Assembly: GCA_022494885.1 (NCBI GenBank)
Contig: JAGVSM010001309.1
Coordinates: 62,001-126,000 of the forward strand
From: Micrasema longulum
Lineage: Eukaryota > Arthropoda > Insecta > Trichoptera > Brachycentridae
Direction: 5' to 3'
DNA length: 64,000 nt
Shown here: piece by piece, positions 27,601 to 42,600 of the stretch
Position numbering within the stretch: the stretch's first letter is position 1
Layout of the letters: the number at the start of each line of letters is the position of its first letter
Made by a program: the position numbers and the translations under genes
The notes under the pieces: generated by a model
Databases searched by the model: none
Told to the model about the DNA's origin: nothing
What the model saw: the letters and a program-made list of their open reading frames with translations, nothing else

Positions 27601-30600
27601 ACCATGATACGAATTTAAGAAAACAAAATATTTTTAAAAGGATGTCTAAAGGTCATAAAATCAAATGGTAGAAAGTTCAAAACAAGCGAAAAGTTAAATT
27701 GTGTCCTTGTATACTAATTTAAACTTTTAGATTAAGGAATTTCGGGTACATTTTACTTGTAAGTAGGAAAGAATTTTTAACTAATTCGAAATGTAAATTA
27801 TCTTTTGGAAATCTTTCTCAAAACACAAAAATTCTGTAATTTTAAAAAAGTAGGTTAATGCATTAAAGTATTTTTTTATATTAAATAAATTATTTGTACA
27901 TATGGACTCAAAAAAACATTTTTTTTTTAAATATTTATAAAATTTTGATGTTTGAATGTAAAAAAAAAAAACTTAAGTCAATCATTTATGAGTTTTATTG
28001 AAAATTAATATCTCATTTTTAATATGTTTTGTATCCAATATAGTTTCGCATATTAATAACACATTCTGCAACAAAATAAACAATATTTTATGATTGTCTA
28101 GGTTCATTAAAAAATGTTTCCTAAAGATATCTTTATTAAAAAAAAAATTTAATGCCGCCCCTAGACCAGAACCCTAAAGCGTAAGACTATCACTTTGGCT
28201 TCACATATATAAAAAAATAAAAGAGATGTAATCCGATTAGAAAACCAATGCGTTACCCTATGCGCAATTGTGCGCGATAAAAAAGAATGATGATGATCAT
28301 CACAATATTTAAGTCTGTTCAAATGTTTGTGGACATTTAAAATTAGTTAAAATTTCAAATCTTAATGACTCCTGAGGGGGTGATATCCACTATTTTGTCT
28401 GCAAATATTTGGACAAACTCAAATATTGAAATAAAACCAACTGGTTCAAGACAACGTTTAAAAATTTGAAAATTGTTTTCAGGCGCTGCCTAGTATGTGA
28501 AATAATTCAGTAAAATGAATTTCTTCACAACAATAAAGGTTTCGGCTCTTTAACTTCACTAAAATAAACAAATGGAAAAATTGAACAAATACGGATTTCC
28601 AAACAAAGGCAAAACGGTTAATAATAAACAGTGTGTAAAGTGGCCACTTTAACCAGCCAATGACATGTCATAAGCCTTGTAAATACCCAGAACTCCATAT
28701 TCCTTCTTTAAGGTATTCTCCATCCCTGTTGTAATTTTTTAATCTCAATGATGATTATTCTTCCAGAAAAATCATTCCCAAAAGCGATTGGATAAGTGCT
28801 TTGCAAATGAATTTATCGTTAAAACTATTCTGATATAACTAGAATGACATGAAAATGTTTGTAGCAACTATAATGCGCGAAAATAATTATGATGAACATA
28901 GTTTCAGAAAAATCATTATATAAAAGATTAGATAACTACTAACTATTCTGATGAACTTGAATCATATGAAAATGTTTGTAGCAACTATAGTGCGGGAAAA
29001 AAATTATAACGAACATATCAGGTAACAAAGGATTCTGAGTCATTTTTTAAATTCAAATCTGGTTTGAGTAACTGGTTTGCTCGAACGGGAATAGATTTCT
29101 GCGATCAAATGTCGACTAACTGGTAAATGATTAATATGTTTTTATAAATGTAAAATGTAATAATGTATAAACATTCAATTATGTATATTAACTTAATATA
29201 TATGTATATGGGTGTATAAAATATAATATAAATATGTATGTGCGAATATATATGTATATATGTGTGTGAATGTATGGTTATGAATGCATTACAAGTGCCC
29301 CGACTCAACACGGATTTTCTAGCAAGTCAGAGCAAGTTCACAGACATGGGTCGTTCCTGATTGTGTCGCTATAAACTGTGTCTCTGTTCTTAACAAATGT
29401 AAGTTTAATGTAATTAATAAATAAAATAAATAAATACCAGAAAAATCATTAAATAAAATATTGATGTTTTTTGTTGATATTTCTGGATAAAACTCCATAG
29501 CTAATGATTACGGTAAAATTATCAATAAACTTATCAATGAAACTTCTTGGTTTAGTTTTACTTTTTATTATTTTGACCAACGAGCGCTTTCGCCTAAGTA
29601 GGCATCTTAAAACGGAAACAAGCGATGTGCTCACAACATTTGTGGTTCATTCGCGAGTGTCTGTAAATGTTGTAAACAATTCACCAGTTTCGAAGATGCC
29701 TACTTAGGCGAAAGCGCTCGTTGGTCAAAATAATAAAAAGTAAAACTAAACCAAGAAGTTTCATTGATAAGTTTATTTATAATTTTATCTTAATCATTAT
29801 ATAAAAGATTAGATAACTGCTCTGTAAATAGCTTCTTCGTTTTCACTATTTCAAAATATCCAAAACGATGTAAAAATGCTTAAAGCTCAACTGAGTTCAT
29901 AACTATAAACTATTTTGTGCAAATGAGAGAATTATGATTATTTTTAAAAAATCATTCAAAAAATTAATTCGACAACTCTTCTGCAAACGATATGCAAATG
30001 TTACTATAGCTCAGTTATGCACCGTTGTGTTATAAATACAATAATGATGATAAAAACAATTTTAGAAAAATCGTTCCTAAAAATTATTGGATAACTGCTC
30101 TGTAAATAGTTTCATTAATATCACTACTCCGAAATGACTGGATGGATATGGAAATATAATTATAGCTCAGTTATGAAATGTGAATCCCTTAACTACTTGG
30201 AAATATTGTAATAGGAGAAACCTCGAAGGTAGACTAGACAAAATTCCGGAACATCCTGGAACAGAAAAATAACCGATGTAAAGTCTGAATAAAATAAAGT
30301 GAAAAACATTTGCTGGAAAATCACTAAAATAATGAATGCATTGGAACAGAAACTTTTCAACCCTGAAAGTTTCTGAGTGAATAAATTAAAGAATGTAAAA
30401 GGCGAAATAAAAAGATTCTCGGGAAGAGCTCAGATAAAGGACCTTTAGCTTAAGTCAGTCGTCAATATCCCGAATTTGTTGGAGCGAATTCAAGCTAAAT
30501 TACTTTTGTGTGCCGAAATAAACTCAGAATTTTCTCTTTCCTGGCGAAATCATACAAAAGGTTTTATTTATCTTTTTCAAATTCTTTTCCTGATCTAGGA

Positions 30601-33600
30601 AATTGGCGATGACCAAAAAATCCATTGAATCCTAAAGTAAATTGTAAAACTTCGGTTTGTGGGTTTGTCTTTTTACCCACTAATCAAATCATTCCTTATA
30701 ATACTACATATATGTATATCATAATTATTATTATTATTCACAGTAATTTTAGGGTAATTTTTTTTTATCTTCTTCTTTTCTTCATAATGCAGTTTATTTT
30801 TATTTTATTTATTTATTTAGACTCTATATCAAAATACAATTTTACGTTCACTTTGCCCAGGTAACAAGGGTACATACCCCGTTTCAAGCTAGGCAATTAC
30901 ATTTTAATATATTATAATGGTTAACAAATTAATAGAGAGCACAGACAAATAAAATATAAACTTATTCGTATACACATTTGAATACATATACATACATACA
31001 TATACATATACACAAATATACATATATATATACATACACACATATATACACAAACACATACATACACCCATGCGCATACACATACATACATTCATAAAAA
31101 CATAGACAATTTATTTATGCGAAACTTCATGGTTGCCATCAATAAATATATTTTTTTAAATTATTCCTTATTTTTTATTTTATTTTTGACATCCAGTAAG
31201 AATCTCCAATCCGTGGCATGCATCAACTTTTTTGACTCCCTACGACCAATGTCATGAAAGAGCGAGGTCAACACCAGTTATTAATATAATGCAATCATTT
31301 TTTTGTGTTTGTCTTCTGGCATAAGAATCGGTCCGATAAAGGTTTATTTTATCACCATTCTGTTTCATTCATAACTTTCTTTTATCATAGCATATCTTAC
31401 TTTTAAACTGATAGTAAATGTTTAATAATTAATATTTAACCTTTATTCGTAATATTTCAAATCGAAATATCAATGAAGACATGCGACATATTTTCAACAT
31501 ACATTTATGCTTCCACATAAAATTAAGATAACTGATAACAAAAAATATTCCAAAAGAGAAATAAAAATCTGGCTGAAGAAAATTATGATAGTAGAAATAA
31601 AATTAAAATTTTGAATGACATGTCAAATACGTAAAAAATAATATTATTTTAGCACCACACTCTTCTCCAAAACAGGTATCCATAGTGAGAAGGCCTCGTA
31701 AATTACTTTTGTATATGAAATATTTTATATGGTAAATAAAAAATAAAAACAAAATTTAACAAAATATTATTGAATTGAGCAATAAATTAGGGCTATGTTT
31801 GATAAAAATTGAATAATTAAATATTTTAAGCAATTGCTTTTTATCCCAACGCCTTTTTTTACGGAAATAAACAATTAAAAATTATAGATGATTTATATAA
31901 AAAAACAGTTGTGACACGTAGTGTCGTTTAGCCTACTCAGACCACAAAATTTTCTAAGCAAACCACAAAATTTTCTAGAATTTATTTATGTTTTTTTAAA
32001 CTAGAAAACTTCACATAAAAGAGGTAAGCATTTTAAAATATTTAAAAATTAAGTGATTACATACACTAACCATGAGCTATCTTTATTCTTTTAAAACATT
32101 AATATTTTCTAACTCTTTTTAATTAGAGACAACATGTCTACGCTTACTAAACAAGTGCTGTATATTAAAGTTTTTCTAGTTTCCACATATGTACGGCTAA
32201 GCCAAAGCGGATTTAATTGTTTCGGAGAAGAGCTTAAAACCATTTTATTTTAAATGGTTTCTTATCTACGTATAAAAGGAGAACGCTTTAATTAAGAAAC
32301 CATCCAGAGATCTAGCTACCTTCATTCGCAAAATGGTGGATATTACAAACAGTGTGTGAAGTTTTCAGTTGAACTAGCTTATGACAGATCATAAGCTATG
32401 TTGATGCCATGACCAACATACTCCGTTCTCAAAAGATTCGAATATCCGTTAAAATAAAATAAATCTATTAAAATGACAGTTTTAAGAAAACATCAGTATA
32501 CAGTACAGTTTAATAAATAAATCTACCATTTAAATATACAAAAAAACAGAAGGTATCTTAAGAAGAATGGTGGATTGATTTTTCTTTCTCTAAACGTATT
32601 CCCGTATTTTCTCCCTATATTATGGTACTTGGGCAGTAATTTTTGTATACTCTGTAGATATTTACCATTGGCATGTCTTTCGTTTAGCATTTTTAAAATT
32701 ATATCTCATCGGAGCTTGGACCATCCAAAAACCCAAAAAAGCACCTAGTACTATCTGCCGTTTTTGGACGTACGGTATCGAATATGAAAAAATATGAAAA
32801 ATAGAAAAGGCACCGAAACAGAAAATATTATTTTTAGACTCTCTCATAAAAAACAACCAAAACGGTTTAATTTTGGTGTGCGGAAAACAGAACAGTGAAA
32901 CGTTGATTTTGTCGATTTTTAGGCAAAATCAATTCAACGCCATGTACAAGTGACTTTTTCGCACAATATGGAGGAGGGATTTGCGAGAGGATGACAGAAA
33001 AACAATGTTCAAATACCTATTCATCAAAATTTCCAGACACCGCCTATCCTTTCAATAAATTAAAGAAGTTTTATTTTATTTAAATACACACAAAAAAAAA
33101 TCCCTTCAGTCAAAGTAAAGTTTGTCCGTGGTCGGACGTATTAATGTATCAGACGATTCTAATTTGAGCACTTCGGAGATCGTCGGCAGCCTGACTTCCA
33201 ATGGTTTTCTGATGACCATAATAAAGTGGATATGCTCCCCCTTCCCTTCCCTTGTTCCCAACACCCTCTCCCCCCCCCTTGCCACTCCTAGCCGGACAGG
33301 CGACTAGTCAGCTCCGCTGTGGAGTGCTATTATTGTAATGGCCAAAGGACTTATCCAATCTTAATTTATTGTGCCATTTGGATGTAATAGGAAATTACAA
33401 CGGAATTTTCTTAGAATAGGAGTTTATTTGCAATCTTTTTACAGCCTGAATGTTTCTTTTGATTTTCTAATGCTTAGATAATAAGAGGTTCATAATCCAA
33501 ATATTCTGGTAGATAAATACAATTCATTTTTTACAAATAAAAATACGTATTATATTATATATAGCTGTGAAGAACTTTAATATATTAACCCTAGATTAAC

Positions 33601-36600
33601 CATATATTTAGTAGAGTTTTTGAAAATTTTATTTTTTAATTATGTTTTAAATAAAATAAATTTAAAAAGTTACAAATGCTTGAAAACCATTACATGTTTT
33701 TTTTCTTAAACTTTTCATGTAAAAAAATTATGGGAACAAATTTACACCGTCATTTAATTGCAATATAAAAATAACTTTTTTTCAATATATTTACAAAAAT
33801 AAATTAAAAAAGCGCAATATAATCAAACCACAAAAATATTTTTTTAAAAAACCCTGCTATCATAATTATAATATTGAGATTTGTAAAGGCGTAGAAATTT
33901 AAAGAAGGACGGGGGACAACTCTACGCAAGACTTATCTCAAGGAGTAATTTTTTTGAGTTAATTACTTCAAAATGGCTAAAACTACAAAAAAATCACAAA
34001 ATATGTACCCACTGTGATTAGTTACATCATTGCGTTCTTATGTAAGGAATAATATAAGAGATATGTGAGTTATTTTAAACCAGGGAAAATTTGTACCTTC
34101 GCGTCAAAGAATAATACCCGTATGCAGAGACAAACCTTAAGGTGAGGAAAGTACATTCTATTGTCTTCACCTTCGGGTTATTCTCTGCATTTGAAATTAG
34201 AATATACTTTCCTTACCTTAAGTTTTGTCTCTGCATACGGGTATAAGAGGTTAAAACATCTCTCAACAAGGCCACAGTTGACTATCTCACCAGATCTTCT
34301 CACTATAGTCAGAAGGAAAATAACAATTTCCAGTGTATAAGTATAAACTGAGAAAAAAAACAAAAAAGGCAATAAACCTCTTCCGCTCTATGTCCAGGCG
34401 AATGTAGAATACAGTTCTGTATGTGAAATAGAATCGGAACCCTAGATGAGTGTTTTGACTAGATGGCTTCTTTCAGACAAACATCCTGAATATGTGATTC
34501 GAGTGAAGAAAGTCTCTCTCGTTTTAAAGTAGTTGCCGCGTTTGCTTATCATTTTTTAATTTGGGTTAGTTGCATTCCTAACGAGGAGGACTTCGAAATT
34601 TTAATTTCAAAGGTTGTGCAAACTGCACTATTTCGTTGCTCCTGGACTGGCACCTGAAACGTAAGACTGATCACTTTATCTACGTGTAACATACGATAAA
34701 AATACGCAACTTTTGGTTTGTCGATTCAGTGCCCAGTATACCTCTAGGTGCGGAAAGGGAAATAATGACGATGATGAATGAACCTCTTTGGGTCTACGCA
34801 TACTTTTACAGAGCATTTTACTTGTGGTAGGATGGTTTAAATAAGGAAATTCAGTGCTACGGGAAATATGATATGAAAAAGTATTTCTAACGTGCGGTAA
34901 AACTAAGAGAATTAAATTGTTCGCTGAAGTTTTTTGAAAATGTATTACAAAAATAATGAAAGCAAACTACTTTGAACGACGTCACAATTTCTTCTGGATT
35001 AACCAATGATCGAGTGCTGAGATAGATTTTTGGTTTACGGAAAAAGTAATTTCAAAATCACCAAACTTTAAACATTTATAGCGCTGATAATACGATATGT
35101 AAAATATTTCTTTACACACAACGTAAAAAATACTCTAATGTACGTTTATTTAGGTCTTGTGGTAGCGTCGCGGACTAAGGGGTCAGTGGTCCGACGTTCG
35201 AACACAGCCGACAAAAGTAAGGTTTTATTTACTCGTTTTCTGCCCCCCAAAACTAAACCATTTTAGTTGTTTTTTTATTTTTTATAAAGTATATCAAAAT
35301 GAAATTATCTGTGCCGGTATTTTTACCGTTTGACAAAATTATTTATCATATTATATTTGCACACCATTCGTCCGAAGACGGCAGATAAAACTGGGCGCTT
35401 CTATGGGTTTTTGTATGGTTTTAGCTCCCATATGAAAGATTAAGTCAATACAGTAAAATGATATAGACGCGCCAATAGTGAATATCTACAGAGGGTAAAA
35501 AATCACTGCTTTAGCGCAATAATCCAGGAATAAAATATGGGAATACGTTTGTATGAAAAAAAGTCATAACGATTTTCTAACAGAAAACAGTCTCGTTAAT
35601 ATTCGGGAAAGTCGTGAAAAGTTTTTTTATTAAAATACTTAAAATATTACGGAAAAGTTTTTTAAAGAGATACTCGTAATATAGTATTTTTCTGGCTTAT
35701 GACCCGTTCACATCTGGTTTGAGTTTACACATCGTATCATCATAATCATTCGATTCCCGCACCTAATGGTACATAGAGCTCTGCATTTGTACACCCACCG
35801 CAGCGTATCTTGAAAACATTGGTAACAAAGGTAAGATGGCCAGTCTTACACTTCAGGTACCATTCTAAGGACTATTAAATATTCAATAGTAAGACTACCT
35901 TATTTGATAAATAAGTCATTTCAACCATGTCGGGAATCGAACTCGAGAACCTCTTGTATGGTAGGCAAACGCGCTAACCATTAGACCAAGAGGCGGACAA
36001 ATATATACCTACTGTATAAAATTAACCATTTTATTTATGTTCGAATATTCATATTTCTTTTACTCTTCCATCGGTCGGTTTTTAAGAAACTTTTATTTTT
36101 GGAAGATATTTGTTTATTATAAATGTACAATTTCATTATTACACAATGATTAAATTTCATGACTTGACTTTCTAGTAGCATTCAAGTAACTTTTTACGTA
36201 TTCTAATTTTATATCTATGTTCAAATAAGTTCTGCATTGATAGTACAAACTGTACTAGAAAATGTAAATTGACTTAAGGCAGACTGGAGTTTGAACATCG
36301 AACCTCCGATCCATGAGTCCGAGAAATTACCACAGGACTACATCGAGACTCGTGTGATTTGCATTGACGTCAATCTTAAATGCCTTAAGGGAAATTAAAT
36401 AAACGTTACTAAACATCAAAAATAAATAAACGTTTTAATAATGAAATCGGAAACGCGTAATTTGAAAATACTTGACATTTTACATAATTTAATTTCATTG
36501 GGTGTATCGTTTGTCTTTGAATCAGAGGGGGATTAAGATATGATATATAGGTCAAGGAAGCGATCGTTATAGGGACTAAGGAAATATGTAATGCTCTTTA

Positions 36601-39600
36601 CTGCTTTCAAATAAATAAATCATCGAGATTTTAGCAGCTTAAGGAAGTGGCGGCCACTTCTTCCCTCCCTTGCGTAATCCCCTCCTCTCCCCATTCGAGT
36701 ACCAACGATATTCCAAAAGAATTTGACTCTCAAAAGAAAAAAACACAGTAACCTACAGAAGGCAAAATGTGCTTGGAATTGTCATATCTTACATAATTCG
36801 CAAGCTTTTTGGCGTTACTCCGTTTCTTTCATATATTTTTTTAAACGTTGAAACCCAGTACTGTAAAAAAATATGCGTTTATTCTTGGTACTTACATATT
36901 TATTTATTTATGAAACGGCAATTGGCGCTTTTAATCTTACAAAAATACATTTTAATAGAAGATAAACACTTCAATATAATGTGAAAAAAAAGTAACATAA
37001 ATACGATATCAAAGCATGTTCATATCAAAAATATACTTAGATATGGATATCATAAAAAAATAAAATTGTAAAAAATTTGAGTTAAAAAAACAATGCGTGC
37101 ATACATAATTAAAACTTTGAAAAGAAAAGGAGTTTTTTTTTAATGGTACTTAATATAAGTTTATCAAATGTAAAAAGCAACAACCGGCAACATTGTTTGA
37201 ATCATTAAAAAAAAAAGATCTAATAAAGTACACACGTAAAGTAAAGTACACGTACACCTATATTATTATACTAAAAATGATTAACTGTGTCTATCACGCA
37301 CGGGTCCGTTTCATACGTATCGTGCCAATCCACTCGGTTCGGTAAAATAAAGGTGGGTTGACACTTATTTATTATTCTCTTTTTTGGTCTTATTTATTTA
37401 GTTTCTACTCACGAGTGAAAACTTTGCTAAAATAAATCGAGTAAAGATTAATCGGCCTCATGGAGTACTGTTTCGTGTGCTTACCTACCTATGGAAAAAT
37501 AAAATAATGCATAATTAATCCACCCTATTTTTTTCATGGTGCAGTGCTTTGTTGAACGTTAGACTAGATAGGCGGATAAGAATTTGACCTCTATCATTTA
37601 AGTAAATCGTACTCGTTTTTGTCTGATAAAATTTGTCGTCAATTGCTAATTCAGTATTGCACTGTCTAAACGCTGTGTATGAGAGAGAAAGAAGTTTCAA
37701 TTTCTCGGTTATAACTCCAATAAAATTCATTGAAATATCAAAAGTCATAACATTAAAATGTCAAAACATGTTGAAAAAATCACAAATTTTTAGCGTTTAA
37801 ATGTCACATTTCAAAACTTCAACCTTTCAATTCAATATCATCAAAAAAAATTTCGATTAAATGAATTATGCTATATGCGAAAAGTAATGTGTGTCAATTT
37901 TGGGGTTATAAAGATCTATCTATCGGTAAGTCTTTTATTTTTTCTGTTTGTATATTTTCATTTATGAATTCTCTTAAATTTAATATTTACGTTACACATT
38001 TTCAATCATTTAATTTTTTTTATTTACGCATATATTTATATTTTGGAGGATTTTTTGCTGTTCTATGTTAATCGTTTACTAACCGAACTTTTTTTATTTA
38101 GATATTAAATATATATTATACTATTTGTAAATTTGGTGCGGTTTTAGCAGCAGTGACAAATTTCTCTTTATGCATTTAGATTGCTCTGAACAAAAAAAAG
38201 TGTTGCCCAAATGAGCAATATTTCAAAACGCTCACGATCTAATCAACCGAGGCCCGAGGCCGATCAATTGAGGCCGTAAAACAAAGGCCTAAGGGCCGAA
38301 TTCCTAAGCTTTGAACAGTCGGTGTAACCAAAAATTACAATGTAAAACTGTTATGTAATTTTTTCAAATATCGTCATCATTTCCTTTCCGCACCTAATGA
38401 TGCTTAAGGAACTGCATTGGTACACCAATTGCAGTGTATTTTGATAAGTTTTGTTGCATGAAAGTAAAATTATCAATCTTACGCTTTAGGTGCCAGTCCA
38501 GGTTTTATAAAATAGTGGTGTGTAAAAACACATTTTTAATAAATATTTAATGTCAGGAATCGAACCCAAGACCTCTTGCAAAGTAGGCAAACGTGATAAC
38601 CACTACATCCCGAGGCCACACAAACACACACTGAACATACGAGAACACTAAAAATACGAAAAAACGTCGTGAGTTACTGTGTTTTTATTTTCGACGGACA
38701 AATTATTAAGCTGTCCGATTTGGACTATTTTTCCCGGTCTTTTTAATTTTACCCCGGGTCTTCGGAAATATTCACCCCAAGAGAGACGTACCCACTAATT
38801 TACCAGAGTTTTGTAAAATACTGATTCTCGTCTTAACTTACTCTTGCTGTTCGCAATTTCAGTTACCACGCTTTCAATTAATTGAAATAATACAGCGTGT
38901 TTTGATCATTAACAGTATTATCTATTTGATGTTTACACTCATAACGGTATCACAGCAGATAACAAGAGAATAAAAGAGAGGATGGCGCCTCCAAACCAAA
39001 ACTAACCAGCTAAAGAAAGCTAGCTTTAACAGAAAAATCCATCAGAAATCGCAACGAGAAACCACTCCGTTCATCATTTCTCAGGAATCACTACAGCGAG
39101 TACGTCAATAAGCAGTCGTCCTGGCCGCGGAATAAAAAGTTGCGGTGGATAAAAATGCTTTCACTGCAGTGATCGCCAACGTTGGCGTCGTTGGGGGACC
39201 CAACAAGACACCGGAAGAAAAAGAATTTATTTGTTGTAATTTCATTTCATTAGTAGAGTTACAAAACTTGCTCTGAAAGCTTGTTCTGCTGAAGGGAAAA
39301 TCACAATTTATTCATTTTTAAACACCGCGTTTCCTAATATACGTATGAGTCGGACTCATTTCTAATATAAAAAAATAGATTGCAGATACAATTACAAATT
39401 TTATTTTTTGAGAGAAACATTTGCGTTCATTTGATTAACATATTATGTTCAACGAGTTGTAAATAACTGACTATTAGAAAATGAGAATCAATTATTCAAA
39501 AAAAGCGGGAGTGCGAATCTCGGACGTCTGATTTGTGAGTCCATGACAGTAGCAACAGGATCACAGCTGGATAATTTTTTGATTTTGTAAAATCAAATAA

Positions 39601-42600
39601 TGATGACTTGTTTATAGCGAATTAGTTTGCGGGTTTCCATTTTAATAAATTGTTATGAAATATAAATATATTTTTGGATGAAATAATAATTTTATTTTTT
39701 AAATATACAAGAATATTTAAAGTGATGCGTTTTGACTTGTTAAAACATTATTAAACTAACCTTAGTACTTACAAAGTTTCCTCATATACTCACAATAATT
39801 GCTGTTTAATAATGTTATCGTTTGTGGGAGGTATTTAGCAAGTAATGAGGTTTTCTATATGCTATAAACCTAGATGAGGATAGTAATTAAAAATCCATTA
39901 GGATATGCTGAATAAATTTTATTATACACATTATGGTTATATAAATGAAGGCTTCCATTATAAAAAAAAAAACAGGGCTTTAGCTTTAAAATAAATACAA
40001 TAATTGAACGTAGTTATGCAGAAAGCAGCCAGTCAACAATTTTGAAAAAATAAGACATTGATCTTATCAAAATCAGGAATGTCAATTCTACGAGTATGTT
40101 CTGTTCAAAATAGCCAGGCCGTTATGATACAAAAAACCGTAATAATTACCTTCTGAAAATTCCATGACGTCAAAATGTCATGAAATTGTATATTACCCAT
40201 GCATTTAGAGTTCGTACGAGGTTTTATTCAATATTAGATCTGGCTGTCAATTATATCATGAAATCTGGTCAAACACATGGTTACATTTTTTTTTTCAAAG
40301 TAAAAAACATTCCAACTGTTTTGTAGATTTGGTTACTCACTCTTTTCACAAAAGTACTATTATCTCAGATTCACTTTTCTATGGCTAGCTGCTTTCTGTA
40401 TAATTACGTTCAATTCTAAGAAAACATCATCACTTACTAAAATACTCCCATTATTGGTTGGATTTGTTCCGACGTTTCAGCTACCTGCTGCAGGAGATAT
40501 CTTCAGAATGTAGATCCTTAAACCTTTCTTAAATCACAAAACGAAAAGTTTTTTAGAAAACAACCTTAAGGCTTATAGGCCTAATAGGCTTTATTACAAA
40601 TTATCATCATTCTCTTTTGGCACCTAATGTTGCATAGGGCACTGCATTGGTACACCAATCACAACGTTTATAAATTTTCTTACAAGAAGGTAAAATGATT
40701 AATCTTGCGCTTCAGGTGCCAGTCAAGGGACTATGAAATATTCTGGTGTGAAAACACCCTATTAAATCAATATTTCATGTCAACCATGTCGGAAATCGAA
40801 TCCATGACCTCTTACATGGTAGACAAACGCGCTGACAACTACATCACTAGGCCGCACAAATACACTGGAATATTTCACTGTCCTGAACTGGCACTTTAAT
40901 CTAGACTTATCATGTTTAGGTAAAAGATGGTCCAGGTAAGTTACATTTGGCATACCAAAATAGTGCCCTGAGCACCATCAGGCGAGGATATGAGTATGGT
41001 GATAATGATGGTTTTAAGGAACTCACATTGTTTATTAAAGTTGTCATTATTTTTTAACATATTTCTTTTTACATTTTTTTATTACTTATTGTAAACAACG
41101 TTTTGAGTTTGTCCAAGTTGTTTTAGACAAGGACTGATTTCAACTCCCTGGGGAGCTGTTAATATTAACATAGCACTTGCAATGCATTCATAAACATACA
41201 TGTTCATACAAACGTACATACATACTTTTTTAATCGCACACATTTATCGTCAGGTTTATGTCGCGCAAGTTGGTAACTGAAATGAGATGCCTTTATAAAT
41301 TTATTATTTTATTTATTTACGGTTCCATGAACCTTTTACACAATTACAAAAAAAACAGTGAAAAAAAATAGCATAATATTAAAAAAGAAGAAAAACATCG
41401 AGAAAAATATACAATGGTAAACAGTATTTACATATAAAAAAATAAATATTACATCTTTAACAAATATAAATATTAACCTATTTAAAAGAAAGGTAAATTG
41501 AAGAAAGTAGCAGTTTTAAAAAAGAGGAAGGGAAAAAAAAGAGAAAAAAGAAAGAAAAAGAAAGTGTTTTAAAAGTAAAGTTAAAAGTTGACTTCATGGT
41601 TTATATAAATATTAATTACTAATACCATCACGCCATTTCCCCGTTGGGGTAAGCAGAGAGAATGGACCGCCACACACGTCTATCCTGGCATACAATCCTA
41701 GCCTCTTGCACATTCATACATCTTGTCATACATGCCCTTCGGTTCTGTCTGCTTTTGACATGACCAGACTTAAGATTTTGGTTTATCTGATCATGCCACG
41801 TCTTTATTAATACCAAACAATAATAAATTTTAAAAATAATTATACACTCATGAGTTAGGAGTTAAAACAAAAGTGAAGAACTAATCATTATTTGAACTTT
41901 TATTTGATAATTCTTTTTAAAAACACAGGATTTGATCATCAGCAGCGGGTATAAAATAAATTTAAATCATCACCATATTGATTTGCAAGTCGCTGCATAA
42001 GAATAATTAGTGAATTCAATGAAAATTAGTACCATGATGATGACTGCAAAACAAAAAAATTAGTCTTGTTGGTCTATGTGGAATGCGAATACGGAAGTTT
42101 AGTAAAGTTAACAGTTCTAGGCAATTTATTTTATTATTAAATAATTTATAAATAAACAAGAGGTCATTTACTGTCCTACTGCTTGATAGTAATGTTAAAT
42201 TCAAATTATTCATCAGGGATTTATAATTTATTTCTGACACAGGTAGACCTTATTTAAATTGAATGTGTTTTAAAAACTTTCTTTGTACTCATTCAAGATC
42301 ATATGAATTGCAATAATAAGCGAAACTCCAAACTGCAGATGCATACTCTAGCTGTGATCTTACAATAGAACAAAATAAAATTACGATTGCTTCAATATTT
42401 AAAAAAATACTGAATGTTATAAATAACAAAACCTAACATTTGCATAGCTTTATTGGAGATAATTTCATAGTGAGGTGAGAAAAACTGAGGATCAAAAGTA
42501 ACACCTAGGTCTTTAATATAATGGACTTGTTCGATGACTACATTATTAATAAAATATTTTGACATAACGGAAACAGATATTCTGGATCGATTAAAGAATA

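Larger units (their letters stand above)
28762..30200 (+). repeat. decayed tandem array, unit about 110-150 bp
   Basis: Diverged units begin CAGAAAAATCATTC/AxxAAAAG, then GATTGGATAACTGCTCTGTA, then GAAAATGTTTGTAGCAACTA and end ATAATTATGATGAACATAGT. Recognisable starts are near 28762, 28907, 29440 (interrupted, resuming at 29793), 29945 and 30055. The second and third units are separated by a retroelement 3' end (29022-29437), and the third is split by the 95-bp hairpin. The array lies in neuroligin intron 6. Confidence 0.65.

Noticed and set aside
38985..39010. TGGCGCC as an LTR-retrotransposon primer-binding site
   Set aside because: No paired long terminal repeats or gag/pol frames lie nearby; seven bases are not enough.
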